Shown: one piece after another, positions 54,638-63,035 of the stretch | How positions within the stretch are numbered: position 1 is the stretch's first letter | Layout of the letters: each line of letters begins with the position of its first letter | NCBI GenBank assembly: GCA_038228695.1 | Contig: JBBRPA010000005.1 | Coordinates: 37,297 to 101,296 of the forward strand | Direction: 5' to 3' | DNA length: 64,000 nt | DNA from: DASVRZ01 sp038228695 | GTDB taxonomy: Bacteria; Verrucomicrobiota; Verrucomicrobiia; Chthoniobacterales; DASVRZ01 | Notes under the pieces: model-generated | Databases searched by the model: none | Told to the model about the DNA's origin: nothing | The model's input: the letters and a program-made list of their open reading frames with translations, nothing else | Made by a program: the position numbers and the translations under genes

Positions 54638-55642
54638 ATGAAGTCCATCCTCCTCATCCAACTCAAACGCATCGGCGATCTCATCCTCACCGTTCCCGCC
54701 CTGGCCGCGATCCGGCAAACCTGGCCCGAGGCGTCACTCTCCCTCGTCATTGATGGCGAAAGTGCCGGACTCGCTCCCGCGATCGATGGGGTGGACCGCA
54801 TCCTCGTTTACCAGAAGAACTCCCTCAACCTGCGCACTTTCCGGCGCGTCATCTTCGGTCGTTACGACGCCGCGCTCGACTTCACCGGCACCGATCGCTC
54901 CTCGCTTCTCACTGGGCTGAGCAAGGCCGACCGGCGCGTCACTTTCCTCGAATCCAAACGCAACCTCATCCGCTCCCAAGTTTACAACCGCTTCATCGAT
55001 TCGCCGGTTCGCGATCGCCACACGATTGATCATCATCTCGATCTGCTCGCTGGCATCGACCTGGCGCCCGGCCCGCAACCGCTCGAACTGCGCCTCCCTC
55101 AGTCTGCCCACGCTAAAGTCCGCGACCTCCTCAGCACCCGCTCCATTCGTGAGCCGTTCGTCGTCTTCCATATCGGTGCCGCACGGGCCGAGAAATACTG
55201 GACCGCCCAGCGCTGGGCCGCCGTATTCGACTACTGCGCTGGCACCTTGGGACGTCCCTGCGTCATTATCGGAGGCCATTCCGAGATGGAGAAAATGGCC
55301 GTCGCCGAAGTCCGCCAGCACGCCACCTCCGACTTCGTTGATCTCACCGGACACCTCAACCTGATGGCCTCTGCTGCCCTCATCTCCCGCGCCAGCCTTT
55401 TCGTCGGCATCGACTCGGGACCGAGCCATCTCGCTGCGGCTGCGCAGGTCCCGCAGGTTACCCTCTACGGCCCGACCAACCCCTTCCATTGGCGGGCGCG
55501 TCACGAGCAGTCCGTCGTCCTTCAAGGCGGCAAGGCCAACCCCCTCGCGGTCTTCGATTCCCATGCCAGTCCGGGCGAACTCATTGCCCTGTCGACGGAG
55601 GAAGTGATCCATGCGATAAATCAGCTTCTCTCGAGTCCGTAA
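54638..55642 (+). CDS. Glycosyltransferase family 9, heptosyltransferase-like
   Basis: A 334-residue GT9 protein. MKSILLIQLKRIGDLILTVP is the nucleotide-sugar type N-terminus, and FVGIDSGPSHLAAAAQVPQV the ADP-heptose site, followed by TLYGPTNPFHWRA. It resembles WaaF/WaaQ-type core heptosyltransferases more than the copy at 21809. ATG at 54638 gives the normal start; an upstream in-frame ATG at 54575 adds an unlikely Arg/Ser-rich 21 residues. It is followed after 7 bases by an MsbA-like ABC exporter, consistent with LPS assembly. Confidence 0.9.
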   Translation: MKSILLIQLKRIGDLILTVPALAAIRQTWPEASLSLVIDGESAGLAPAIDGVDRILVYQKNSLNLRTFRRVIFGRYDAALDFTGTDRSSLLTGLSKADRRVTFLESKRNLIRSQVYNRFIDSPVRDRHTIDHHLDLLAGIDLAPGPQPLELRLPQSAHAKVRDLLSTRSIREPFVVFHIGAARAEKYWTAQRWAAVFDYCAGTLGRPCVIIGGHSEMEKMAVAEVRQHATSDFVDLTGHLNLMASAALISRASLFVGIDSGPSHLAAAAQVPQVTLYGPTNPFHWRARHEQSVVLQGGKANPLAVFDSHASPGELIALSTEEVIHAINQLLSSP

Positions 55643-55649
55643 TTTCTTC

Positions 55650-57617
55650 ATGTCCGACATCCCGATTCCTAAAGCGAAAGTGAAAGTGGCAAAGCCGAAG
55701 CCCACCTTCTGGCAAACCCTCCATGCGAGCGCGAAACCGATGCGGCAGTTGCTGCCCTACCTCCGGCCTTATCGCTCGCGTTTCATCCTTGGCCTTCTCC
55801 TTGGCGCTGCCTTTGGCATCGTTAGCGGCCTTCTCCCGCTCGTCCTCCGCCAAGTCATGACCCTCGTCCCGAACGGTCCGACCGCCGCGCCAGTTGCCGC
55901 CGTCGTCGTAGTCGAGACCGCGCCCCGGACCGTCGAACACGGCCACCATGGCATCTCGAAGCTTTACTACAAAACCAAGGCGAGCCTCCTCGGGAAATAC
56001 GACAAACTAAAAGCGAAGAACACCAGCGGCCCTAGAATCGATTCCGCTCTCACCCTCTGCGCCGCCATTCCGTTGATCATGATCCTGCGAGGAGCCCTTT
56101 CCTATTTCTCCTCCTATTTCATGGCCTGGGTCAGCCTCCGCGTCCTCTCCGATCTGCGTGATGACGTCTACGAACATATCATGCGCCAGTCGCTCGACTT
56201 CTTTCACAAAAACAAAAGCGGCGACCTCATTTCCCGCGTTTACAACGACCCGCGCATGGCCCAGATGGCCCTTTCCACTGTTAGCAGCGACCTCGTCACC
56301 CAGCCCATCTCCATCCTCATGGCGGTGACCGTGCTGATCTATATCGATTGGAAATTTACCCTCATCAGCCTCTGCCTTTTTCCGCTGTGTCTTTTGCCCG
56401 TTATTCATTACGGCCGACGCGTTCGTAAAGGCGGCGGCAGCGAAGAAGATAGCGCTTCGGGAATGATGGTCATTCTTCAGGAATCCTTTGCTGGCATTCG
56501 TGTCATCAAATCGCTCGCCCGCGAGAAATATCAGGTCAAACAATTCGCCGCAAGCAACCGGGATCAGTTCCGCATGTCCTTCAAGACCCGCCAATCTGTC
56601 GAAGCCGTTGGCCCGATCGTGGAGGGCGTCTCGGCCATTGGCGCTGGCATCACCATCTTCTACGTTTGGTATTCTGGCATTTCCGCCGCCACCTTCATCT
56701 CCATGCTCGCCGGGTTGTTCATGCTCTATGATCCGATGAAAAAACTCAGCCGCATCCACGTCACGATGCAGCGCACCTTCGGCGCTACTGCGAAAATCTT
56801 CGATATTCTAGGAACTGAACCGCTCGTGCAGGACCGACCCGACGCCAAAAAAATCTCCAAGTGCGCTGGGAATCTGAGTTTCAACAACGTCAGCTTCTCC
56901 TACCGCAAAGACCGTAGCGCCGTCAGCGACATCAACTTCGAGTTCGAAGCCGGTAAATACTACGCTCTCGTCGGAGCGAGCGGCGCTGGTAAAAGCACGC
57001 TCATGGCCCTCATCCTCCGCTTTTACGAGCCAAACGAAGGCTCCATCGCGCTCGACGGACGCGATATTCGCGACATCATCCAGACCTCTCTCCGCGAACA
57101 GATTGGCGTCGTCACGCAAGAGACTTTCCTTTTCCACGACACCATCGGGAACAACATCCGTTACGGACGTTTCGAAGCCACCGACGAGGAGGTCATCGAG
57201 GCCGCCAAACTCGCCCACGCCGACGAATTCATCGTCCAGCAACCGCGCGGTTACCAGACCGTTATTGGCGACAAAGGTTGCATGATCTCCGGCGGCCAGC
57301 AGCAGCGCCTCGCCATCGCCCGCGCCTTGCTCAAAAACGCTCCCATCCTCCTGCTCGACGAAGCCACTTCCGCGCTTGATTCAGAATCCGAACTCGCCAT
57401 CCAGTCCGCCCTCGAACTCCTCTCCAGCGGCCGCACCGTCATCGCCATCGCCCACCGACTCTCCACGATTTTGAAAGCCGACAAAATCCTCGTCATGGAC
57501 CAAGGCCGCATCGTCGAAGTCGGTAGTCACGAAGAACTCCTCGCCGAATCCACCATCTACCGTCGCCTCTACAACATCCAGTTCCGCAACAACGAGGCTG
57601 TCGCCATTGCGGGGTGA
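55650..57617 (+). CDS. MsbA-like lipid A/lipid ABC exporter
   Basis: A 655-residue half transporter with six membrane helices (about 40-65, 130-155, 205-230, 230-250, 310-335, 340-360) and an ATPase domain. Walker A GASGAGKST begins at 442, the signature is ISGGQQQRLAIARAL, and Walker B is ILLLDEATSALD. It differs from standard MsbA by a ~70-residue insert between the first two helices (about 75-130). The insert contains a Pro/Ala stretch and GKYDKLKAKNTSGP. The partner gene is a heptosyltransferase, so it probably flips core-lipid A or a related glycolipid. Confidence 0.9.
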   Translation: MSDIPIPKAKVKVAKPKPTFWQTLHASAKPMRQLLPYLRPYRSRFILGLLLGAAFGIVSGLLPLVLRQVMTLVPNGPTAAPVAAVVVVETAPRTVEHGHHGISKLYYKTKASLLGKYDKLKAKNTSGPRIDSALTLCAAIPLIMILRGALSYFSSYFMAWVSLRVLSDLRDDVYEHIMRQSLDFFHKNKSGDLISRVYNDPRMAQMALSTVSSDLVTQPISILMAVTVLIYIDWKFTLISLCLFPLCLLPVIHYGRRVRKGGGSEEDSASGMMVILQESFAGIRVIKSLAREKYQVKQFAASNRDQFRMSFKTRQSVEAVGPIVEGVSAIGAGITIFYVWYSGISAATFISMLAGLFMLYDPMKKLSRIHVTMQRTFGATAKIFDILGTEPLVQDRPDAKKISKCAGNLSFNNVSFSYRKDRSAVSDINFEFEAGKYYALVGASGAGKSTLMALILRFYEPNEGSIALDGRDIRDIIQTSLREQIGVVTQETFLFHDTIGNNIRYGRFEATDEEVIEAAKLAHADEFIVQQPRGYQTVIGDKGCMISGGQQQRLAIARALLKNAPILLLDEATSALDSESELAIQSALELLSSGRTVIAIAHRLSTILKADKILVMDQGRIVEVGSHEELLAESTIYRRLYNIQFRNNEAVAIAG

Positions 57618-57632
57618 TTTTTGGTAGGTTAG

Positions 57633-58523
57633 CTACTTCAACCCTTCCACAATCGTCGTCAGATTGTGCCGCACCATCCCGGCATAGGTCGATGCGTCAC
57701 CGGGTGCCAACCCATCCGCATACAAGTTCCCGCCGATCTTCGCTCCGGTGTCGCGGGTGATCACTTCGAGCACTTTGGGATTGCTTCCAAACTCCCCGAA
57801 GATCGCCTTCACCCGCTTCCGTTTGATCGTGTCGATCAGATTCGTTACCCGCCGGTTCGAGGCCTCGTCTTCGGGACTAATCCCTTCCACCGCATAAATC
57901 GTAAACCCGAAATCCTTCGCGAAATATTGAAATGCGTCATGCGACGTGACCAGCTTGCGTTGATCCCGCGGCAGTTCCGATATTTTCAACTTCGCCCAGC
58001 GCTCTAGCACCGCCAGTTCGGCCAGATACGCCACCGCATTCTTCCGGTAATCCACCGCGTGGGCTGGATCGACTTGGATCAACGCATCGCGCACTACCGC
58101 CGTCGCCAGTTCCACATTTTTGATGCTATTCCACCAATGCGGATCGACCGTCGAACCGTGACCGCCATCCTCTGCCGGAAGTTCTAGCGAAGGAAACTTA
58201 TCGCCGACCGAAACTAACAACCCGCGCGAACCGGAATTCGCCACCAGCTTCGATAGATTTGCCTCGAGATTTTTCCCCGAGGCTAGGATCAACCCGGCCT
58301 CCGCCAGTTTTGTTAGGTCCGCCGGCTTCGGCTCATACTCATGCGGATCGGTCCCGGGAGGGATCAACCCGGACACCGCGACATGTTCCGCTCCGACCTC
58401 GGTCGCAATTTCCGTCAGCACGGTAGAAAGAGTCGCTACGCGAGTTTTTTCCTCTGCCTGCTCTGCGAGAAGAATCCCGGGAATGAGCATCCATAGAAAA
58501 AACCAAAAGCAAATTTTCATCAT
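57633..58523 (-). CDS. Zinc/manganese ABC transporter substrate-binding protein
   Basis: A 296-residue protein of the ZnuA/TroA cluster A-I family. It has a signal peptide (CFWFFLWMLIPGILLAEQ), then PGTDPHEYEPKPADL, GSTVDPHWWNSIKN and VTSHDAFQYFAKDFG, each supplying one of the three metal histidines, and DPH/IFGEFGSNPK near the end for the fourth ligand. The short His-poor loop before DPHWW differs from the His-rich loop of classical ZnuA. No permease or ATPase lies beside it, so it is an orphan. The start at 58523 is chosen because the signal peptide begins there; 57 bases separate it from the hsdR stop. Confidence 0.88.
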   Translation of the reverse strand: MMKICFWFFLWMLIPGILLAEQAEEKTRVATLSTVLTEIATEVGAEHVAVSGLIPPGTDPHEYEPKPADLTKLAEAGLILASGKNLEANLSKLVANSGSRGLLVSVGDKFPSLELPAEDGGHGSTVDPHWWNSIKNVELATAVVRDALIQVDPAHAVDYRKNAVAYLAELAVLERWAKLKISELPRDQRKLVTSHDAFQYFAKDFGFTIYAVEGISPEDEASNRRVTNLIDTIKRKRVKAIFGEFGSNPKVLEVITRDTGAKIGGNLYADGLAPGDASTYAGMVRHNLTTIVEGLK

Positions 58524-58572
58524 CCCCGGATTATGCCGCCACCGCTCCCACTTGGCAATCAGCTCTCGCAAC

Positions 58573-60933
58573 TTAGGCGTAAAGATATTGTTGGAAACCG
58601 GTGAACACTTTTCCGATCTCTTCGGGTTGGCCAAGGTCGGCTACGGCATCGGCAATGGAGTTGTGATACTTCAGCCGAAGCAACGGTGTGAGCTTTTCTT
58701 GATCGAGTTCTTCTACGCCCACGCTGACATAGTGCTGGAGGACAAAATCTAGGAAAACCTGCTGTTTGATGCTGAACTGCGTGTTGATGTGGACGCGGGC
58801 TTGCGCGGCGCGGACCTCCCGGGTTTCCGGCGGCTTGGCGTAGGCCACGTTCGCGAGCACGTCGAAGAGGTCGCTCTTCTCGGCGTCGATGAGCTTTTGC
58901 ATTTCGGCCAGTTGATCGTGGCCGAAGCCGCGTTCGGCGAGTCCTTGCAAGAGTTTTTTGCGCGTGTCGGGGGCGCTCCAGATCGCTCGCAACTCCGCTT
59001 CGTCGCTGAAAAATTCCGGCAGCTTGCCGAAGAGTAACTCCATGAATTGTGCGGCACTCATCGGCGTGCTGTCGGGATGCCAGAAGGTCGTCATCATCAT
59101 GTGCTGGATGCTGCGGGCTTTGCCGTCGGCGAGTTTTACTTTCACGCGCTTCCGGCAGATGCACGGACGCTGGCCGCATTTCGGGCAGGGCTCGGGCGGG
59201 CAGGTGCAAGGAATCTCGCCGCAGACCGGACAGGCTGTAGGTGGCCGGACGACGCAAACGCACGGACGCGCGCCGCATTTTGGGCAGTCTTCTTCTTCTT
59301 CTTTCGGCGGCCCGTCCCACTCTGGATCGAGAAATTTCAGATGCGCTTTCACAAAATCGTAGATCGTGAAGTAATCCTTTCCGTCGTAGAGCCGGGTGCC
59401 GCGCCCGATGATCTGCTTGAACTCGATCATCGAATTAATCGGTCGCATCAAAACGATGTTGCGGATGTTCCGCGCGTCCACGCCGGTGGAAAGTTTCTGC
59501 GATGTGGTGAGGATGGTCGGGATCGTCTTCTCGTTGTCCTGAAAGTCGCGCAAGTGTTGCTCGCCCAACTCGCCATCGTCTGCCGTGACGCGCTGGCAAT
59601 AGTCCGGATCCTTGCTCGTCTTGGTCTGGTTGATGAGGTCGCGCACAAGCAGCGCGTGGGCTTGGTTGGCGCAGAAGACCAGCGTCTTCTCGTTCTGATT
59701 GATCTGCTCCATGAAGATTCCCACCCGCTTTTTTTCGCGCTCGAGAATCTCGATGCTGCGGTTGAAGTCCGCCTCTTCGTAGAGCTTGCCCGTCTCGATC
59801 TCGCCTTCGACCACCGTGTCGTCGGAAGTGTAAACGTAGTAATCCAGCGTCGTCTGAATCTGCTTCACCTTGAAAGGAGTTAGGAAACCGTCGTTAATGC
59901 CTTCTTTCAGCGAGTAGATGAACACCGGCTCGCCGAAATAACGGTAAGTGTCCACGTTATCTTTGCGCTTGGGCGTGGCGGTGAGACCGAGCTGCACGGC
60001 GGGCGAAAAATAATTCAGGATGTCGCGCCAATTACTCTCGTCGTTCGCACCTCCCCGATGGCACTCATCGATGACAATAAAATCGAAGAAATCCTTGGGA
60101 TAATCTCCGAAATAAGGCGTGTCGTTTGGCCCCGACATGAACGTCTGGAAGATCGTGAAGAAGAGGCTCCCATTTGTCGGCACCTTGCCCTTTTTCTTAA
60201 TCTCATCAGGCGCGATTCGCACTAGCGCATCTTCGGGAAATGCCGAGAAGGCATTGTAAGCCTGATTCGCCAAAATGTTCCGGTCTGCTAGAAACAAGAT
60301 GCGCGGACGACGCACAGCCTCGCCGCTGAGATTCCAGCGGGAATGAAAAAGTTTCCACGCCAGTTGAAACGCGATGAAGGTTTTCCCCGTTCCGGTGGCT
60401 AGGGTTAGCAGGATGCGGTCACGCTTCCCGGCGATGGCTTCCAGCACCCGCTCAATCGCGATGTCTTGGTAGTATCGTCCCGGATGCGACCCGCCTTTGT
60501 CCTCAAACGCCACTTCCGCAAAGCGATTTCTCCACTCATCCTCTTTGGCAAATGTTAGTTTCCAGAGTTCATCGGGCGTCGGGTAACTGGTTTGCTCGCC
60601 TTCTACGCCCGTCTCCATATCGATGGCGTAGATTCCCTGACCATTGGTGGCATAGGTGTGACGGATAGCTAGTTTTCCTGCGTAATTCTTCGCCTGCGCC
60701 ACGCCTTCGGTGAGGGCTTCGTTCCATGCCTTGGCTTCCACGACCGCGAGCTTGGTGTTGCGATATTCCAGTATGTAATCCGCCGTGAGCGCCTTGCCCC
60801 GTCTTCCCAGTCCCTCGATGCGACCGTGGGTGATGGCATATTCGCGTCGGATGCGACTGCCCTCGACCACGCCCCAGCCCGCCGCCTTAAGTGCGGGGTC
60901 GATGTGCTCGGCTCTGGTCTCGGCTTCGTTCAT
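58573..60933 (-). CDS. hsdR: Type I restriction enzyme R subunit (EcoEI type)
   Basis: A 786-residue R subunit. The endonuclease core has D52, E66 and K68 (ADYILEYRNT then VVEAKAW). The helicase begins with GTGKT at 181-185 and IVIDECHRGG; RPINSMIEFKQIIGRGTRL is the last helicase motif. The C-terminal EcoEI-type domain runs from about 640 to 786. Between them, residues 550-593 hold three repeats of CPxCGxxPCxC, 12 cysteines in 44 residues, probably binding zinc. Twelve regularly spaced cysteines in one open frame exclude a frameshift. hsdS lies upstream; hsdM is not in the window and is probably past the edge. Confidence 0.92.
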   Translation of the reverse strand: MNEAETRAEHIDPALKAAGWGVVEGSRIRREYAITHGRIEGLGRRGKALTADYILEYRNTKLAVVEAKAWNEALTEGVAQAKNYAGKLAIRHTYATNGQGIYAIDMETGVEGEQTSYPTPDELWKLTFAKEDEWRNRFAEVAFEDKGGSHPGRYYQDIAIERVLEAIAGKRDRILLTLATGTGKTFIAFQLAWKLFHSRWNLSGEAVRRPRILFLADRNILANQAYNAFSAFPEDALVRIAPDEIKKKGKVPTNGSLFFTIFQTFMSGPNDTPYFGDYPKDFFDFIVIDECHRGGANDESNWRDILNYFSPAVQLGLTATPKRKDNVDTYRYFGEPVFIYSLKEGINDGFLTPFKVKQIQTTLDYYVYTSDDTVVEGEIETGKLYEEADFNRSIEILEREKKRVGIFMEQINQNEKTLVFCANQAHALLVRDLINQTKTSKDPDYCQRVTADDGELGEQHLRDFQDNEKTIPTILTTSQKLSTGVDARNIRNIVLMRPINSMIEFKQIIGRGTRLYDGKDYFTIYDFVKAHLKFLDPEWDGPPKEEEEDCPKCGARPCVCVVRPPTACPVCGEIPCTCPPEPCPKCGQRPCICRKRVKVKLADGKARSIQHMMMTTFWHPDSTPMSAAQFMELLFGKLPEFFSDEAELRAIWSAPDTRKKLLQGLAERGFGHDQLAEMQKLIDAEKSDLFDVLANVAYAKPPETREVRAAQARVHINTQFSIKQQVFLDFVLQHYVSVGVEELDQEKLTPLLRLKYHNSIADAVADLGQPEEIGKVFTGFQQYLYA

Positions 60934-60935
60934 AT

Positions 60936-62006
60936 TTATTCGAGCGTGATTCCGCTCAACAGGGCAAATAGTGGCTCATTGATGTAAAAGTTGGTCTTGC
61001 CCATACGTTCCTTCCGCACCAGACCGGCCTGGGTCAACTGCTCTAAATATTTACCGGCTGTAGGGCGGGAAACCCCCAGCTCGCGCTCGATAAACTCGAT
61101 CTTGGTGTAAGGGTAGCGGAAGAGATTGTTGAGCAAATCCTGGCTGTAGAGCTTCGGCAAATGCGCCCGCAGGTCGTGCTTGGTTTTCTGCATCAGATCG
61201 CGAAAGGCTTTTACCAAGGTGATCGCGCTGCGGGAGGTTACCGCCACACCGTGCAGGAGATAGAGGCACCACTCTGCCCAGCGATTCTCGTCGCGCACAG
61301 TTTGTAGGAGGCGGTAATAGTCTGGCTTCGTGGTGGTGATGTAGCGGCTTAGGTAGAGCACCGGCAGATCGAGCAAACCATCGCGTTGCAGCATCAGCAG
61401 ATTTAGGATGCGGCCCGTGCGCCCGTTGCCGTCATAGAACGGATGAATGCTCTCGAATTGGTGATGCGCGATGGCCATGCGCAGCAATGGGTCCAGCCCA
61501 TCCTCCGCATGGATAAAGTCCAGCAGGTTTCCCATCAGCGATTTTACCTCCGCCGCATTCTGGGGTGGCTCGTAAATCGTCATTCCGGTCGCTTCATTCT
61601 TCAAGACCGTGCCCGGTAGTTTCCGCAGTCCCGCCTGGTTCTGCTCCAGCTCCGCTTGCACCGCCAGGAGCGTTTCCAGCCGGATCAGCCCGGATTCCCG
61701 CACGGCTTCATAACCTGTGCGCATTGCGGACACATAATGCCGAACCTCCTTGGTCGCCGCCGACATGGCCGAGCCTTCTTGCGAGGCATACAGCTCGTCG
61801 TGCGTGGTAATAATGTTCTCGATTTCCGAACTGTCCTTCGCCTCTTGGATGCCCAGCGTATCCAGCAGGATTCCTTGATTCGGCAGCGATTCACATAAAC
61901 CTTTTAGCTCCGCGAGATGCCGGTGTGCTTCCGCTAAGGCCCTCCAAATCTCCCGCGTATCCAAAGCGGCAAGATCCTTCAACGGCAATTGGGGAAGCAT
62001 GCTCAT
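60936..62006 (-). CDS. fic: Fic-domain protein with N-terminal inhibitory helix
   Basis: A 356-residue Fic protein, usually transferring AMP to target proteins. The catalytic loop HPFYDGNGRTGR begins at H188. An inhibitory motif (S/T)xxxE(G/N) sits at 59-64 (SSEIEN), placing it in the self-inhibited class with the helix before the Fic core. A winged-helix DNA-binding region follows at the C-terminus (about 285-345; ELGVSRPTAGKYLEQL), so it may also regulate transcription. It stops 2 bases before the hsdR start and has its own promoter at 62025-62053. Fic proteins recur in type I restriction loci. Confidence 0.92.
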   Translation of the reverse strand: MSMLPQLPLKDLAALDTREIWRALAEAHRHLAELKGLCESLPNQGILLDTLGIQEAKDSSEIENIITTHDELYASQEGSAMSAATKEVRHYVSAMRTGYEAVRESGLIRLETLLAVQAELEQNQAGLRKLPGTVLKNEATGMTIYEPPQNAAEVKSLMGNLLDFIHAEDGLDPLLRMAIAHHQFESIHPFYDGNGRTGRILNLLMLQRDGLLDLPVLYLSRYITTTKPDYYRLLQTVRDENRWAEWCLYLLHGVAVTSRSAITLVKAFRDLMQKTKHDLRAHLPKLYSQDLLNNLFRYPYTKIEFIERELGVSRPTAGKYLEQLTQAGLVRKERMGKTNFYINEPLFALLSGITLE

Positions 62007-62078
62007 GTAAAAGAAAGTGTGATTATCTTATCACGTTACTCAGATCATGTAAAGAAAATCAACCATTCTTTACATGAT
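62004..62078 (-). promoter_or_regulatory. Putative promoter and operator of fic-hsdR
   Basis: On the minus strand, TTTACA (62053-62048), 17 bases, then TAAGAT (62030-62025). The -35 box lies inside a perfect 13-bp inverted repeat, ATCATGTAAAGAA and TTCTTTACATGAT, arms at 62044-62056 and 62066-62078. A shorter GTGAT/ATCAC repeat (62019-62023, 62030-62034) overlaps the -10. A half-site-like CATGTAAAAGAA covers the start codon. The predicted leader is about 12 bases with no Shine-Dalgarno. A repressor, perhaps Fic itself, is likely to bind. Confidence 0.55.
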
Positions 62079-62149
62079 AGTTGTTTCGTGTCGATGGCGG
62101 TGGCGCGTTACGATATGTCAAGTGCAAGACAGGTTATGAGTCAAGCGAC

Positions 62150-62257
62150 TCAAAGCTGGCCGGTGAAGGCTTGGTGCAGCAGCGACTTTTTCAACGCCGC
62201 CAGCGCCGCCTGCTTTTGCTGGTAGTGCCGCGCGAGGCGTTGGGTTTCGGTGGCGCC
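62150..62257 (-). pseudogene. Displaced 3' fragment of hsdS
   Basis: About 35 codons ending QRLARHYQQKQAALAALKKS and LLHQAFTGQL, the typical C-terminal end of type I specificity subunits. Neither target recognition domain is present, so it is not functional. It begins about 17 bases after the stop of the HIRAN gene and duplicates the C-terminus of the hsdS copy entering at the window edge, with 38 of 40 bases identical over the visible overlap core. Confidence 0.85.
62163..62205 (-). repeat. Direct repeat of hsdS 3' end, copy A
   Basis: Matches 63960-64000 closely, including a run over the codons for AALKKSLLHQAF. The second copy is cut by the window edge, so the full repeat length is unknown. 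Confidence 0.8.
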
Positions 62258-62273
62258 CTTTCGATTTCCAGAA

Positions 62274-63035
62274 CTAACCAATGAGCGGAGTAAAATCTGG
62301 CGAAGACATGAGATCATGCGTTTTTGGAGAAAGACCACGGTATTCCACCAAGAGCGACTGATTTAATGGAGCATGAATGCTATTTACCTTAATTACGGTG
62401 ACGGCGATCTCGGGAGCTTTGGGAATGCACAGGACAAGGTCATCCACCAAGTAACGTGGTGCCCACCCGACCATCGTGTAATCCTCGCTGTGCAATGTCA
62501 CCGCGAGACGTGTGGCAGGATTATTGACCTCGATCATCACCCGTAACTCTTCGCCGGGTTGCAAACTGGACGCTTTTTTACGGGAGCTTTCCGGAAGGTG
62601 ACGCAAACCGTGAACGAAAAACCTGAGATGAAAACTACCATCCGCCGCCGTCTCGATCTTGGGAAATGTTTGCAGATTATCCGTGACCCGCATACCGCCG
62701 GAGACTGAAAGGATGGAAATTGGATCTGCCTCTTCCGGTTTCAGCCCCAGCCATTCGATGTATTCAAGAAAATCCGCTCTTTTAGATGATAACACCCGGT
62801 TGTGGAAAAGCGGGAAGAGCTTTTCGGAATGGTAATCCTCCCTCAATTCCGGGAACGAAACCAAGGGTTCGAATCCAACTTCCTTCTGGGCTCTTTCCGC
62901 ACCGCCAGTGTAGCGGAAACGGCAGGACATCACTTCGGCACCGTTGGATTCGGCATCCAGTCGTCCAATCGGAAACCATGCGCGGCTTTTAGCACTGTTG
63001 TCTGGTGCTTGCCAAGCGAGGAAAAGACTTTTCAT
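62274..63035 (-). CDS. HipS-like/HIRAN-domain protein
   Basis: A 253-residue protein. Residues 1-100 look like the HipA N-terminal subdomain 1: FPIGRLDAESNGAEVMSCRF, FPELREDYHSEKLFPLFHNR and then SSKRADFLEY. In the HipBST system this piece is a separate protein, HipS. Residues about 135-225 fit a HIRAN domain, known from helicases that bind DNA ends (EVNNPATRLAVTLHSEDYTM then VGWAPRYLV). The two parts are fused. The start overlaps the kinase stop as ATGA, so both proteins are coupled. It probably inhibits or steers the kinase. The family call is by eye and needs a profile search. Confidence 0.65.
   Translation of the reverse strand: MKSLFLAWQAPDNSAKSRAWFPIGRLDAESNGAEVMSCRFRYTGGAERAQKEVGFEPLVSFPELREDYHSEKLFPLFHNRVLSSKRADFLEYIEWLGLKPEEADPISILSVSGGMRVTDNLQTFPKIETAADGSFHLRFFVHGLRHLPESSRKKASSLQPGEELRVMIEVNNPATRLAVTLHSEDYTMVGWAPRYLVDDLVLCIPKAPEIAVTVIKVNSIHAPLNQSLLVEYRGLSPKTHDLMSSPDFTPLIG

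Noticed and set aside
59157..59286. A frameshift or sequencing fault inside hsdR
   Set aside because: The reading frame is continuous and the cysteines are regularly spaced in three repeats, so it is a genuine domain.
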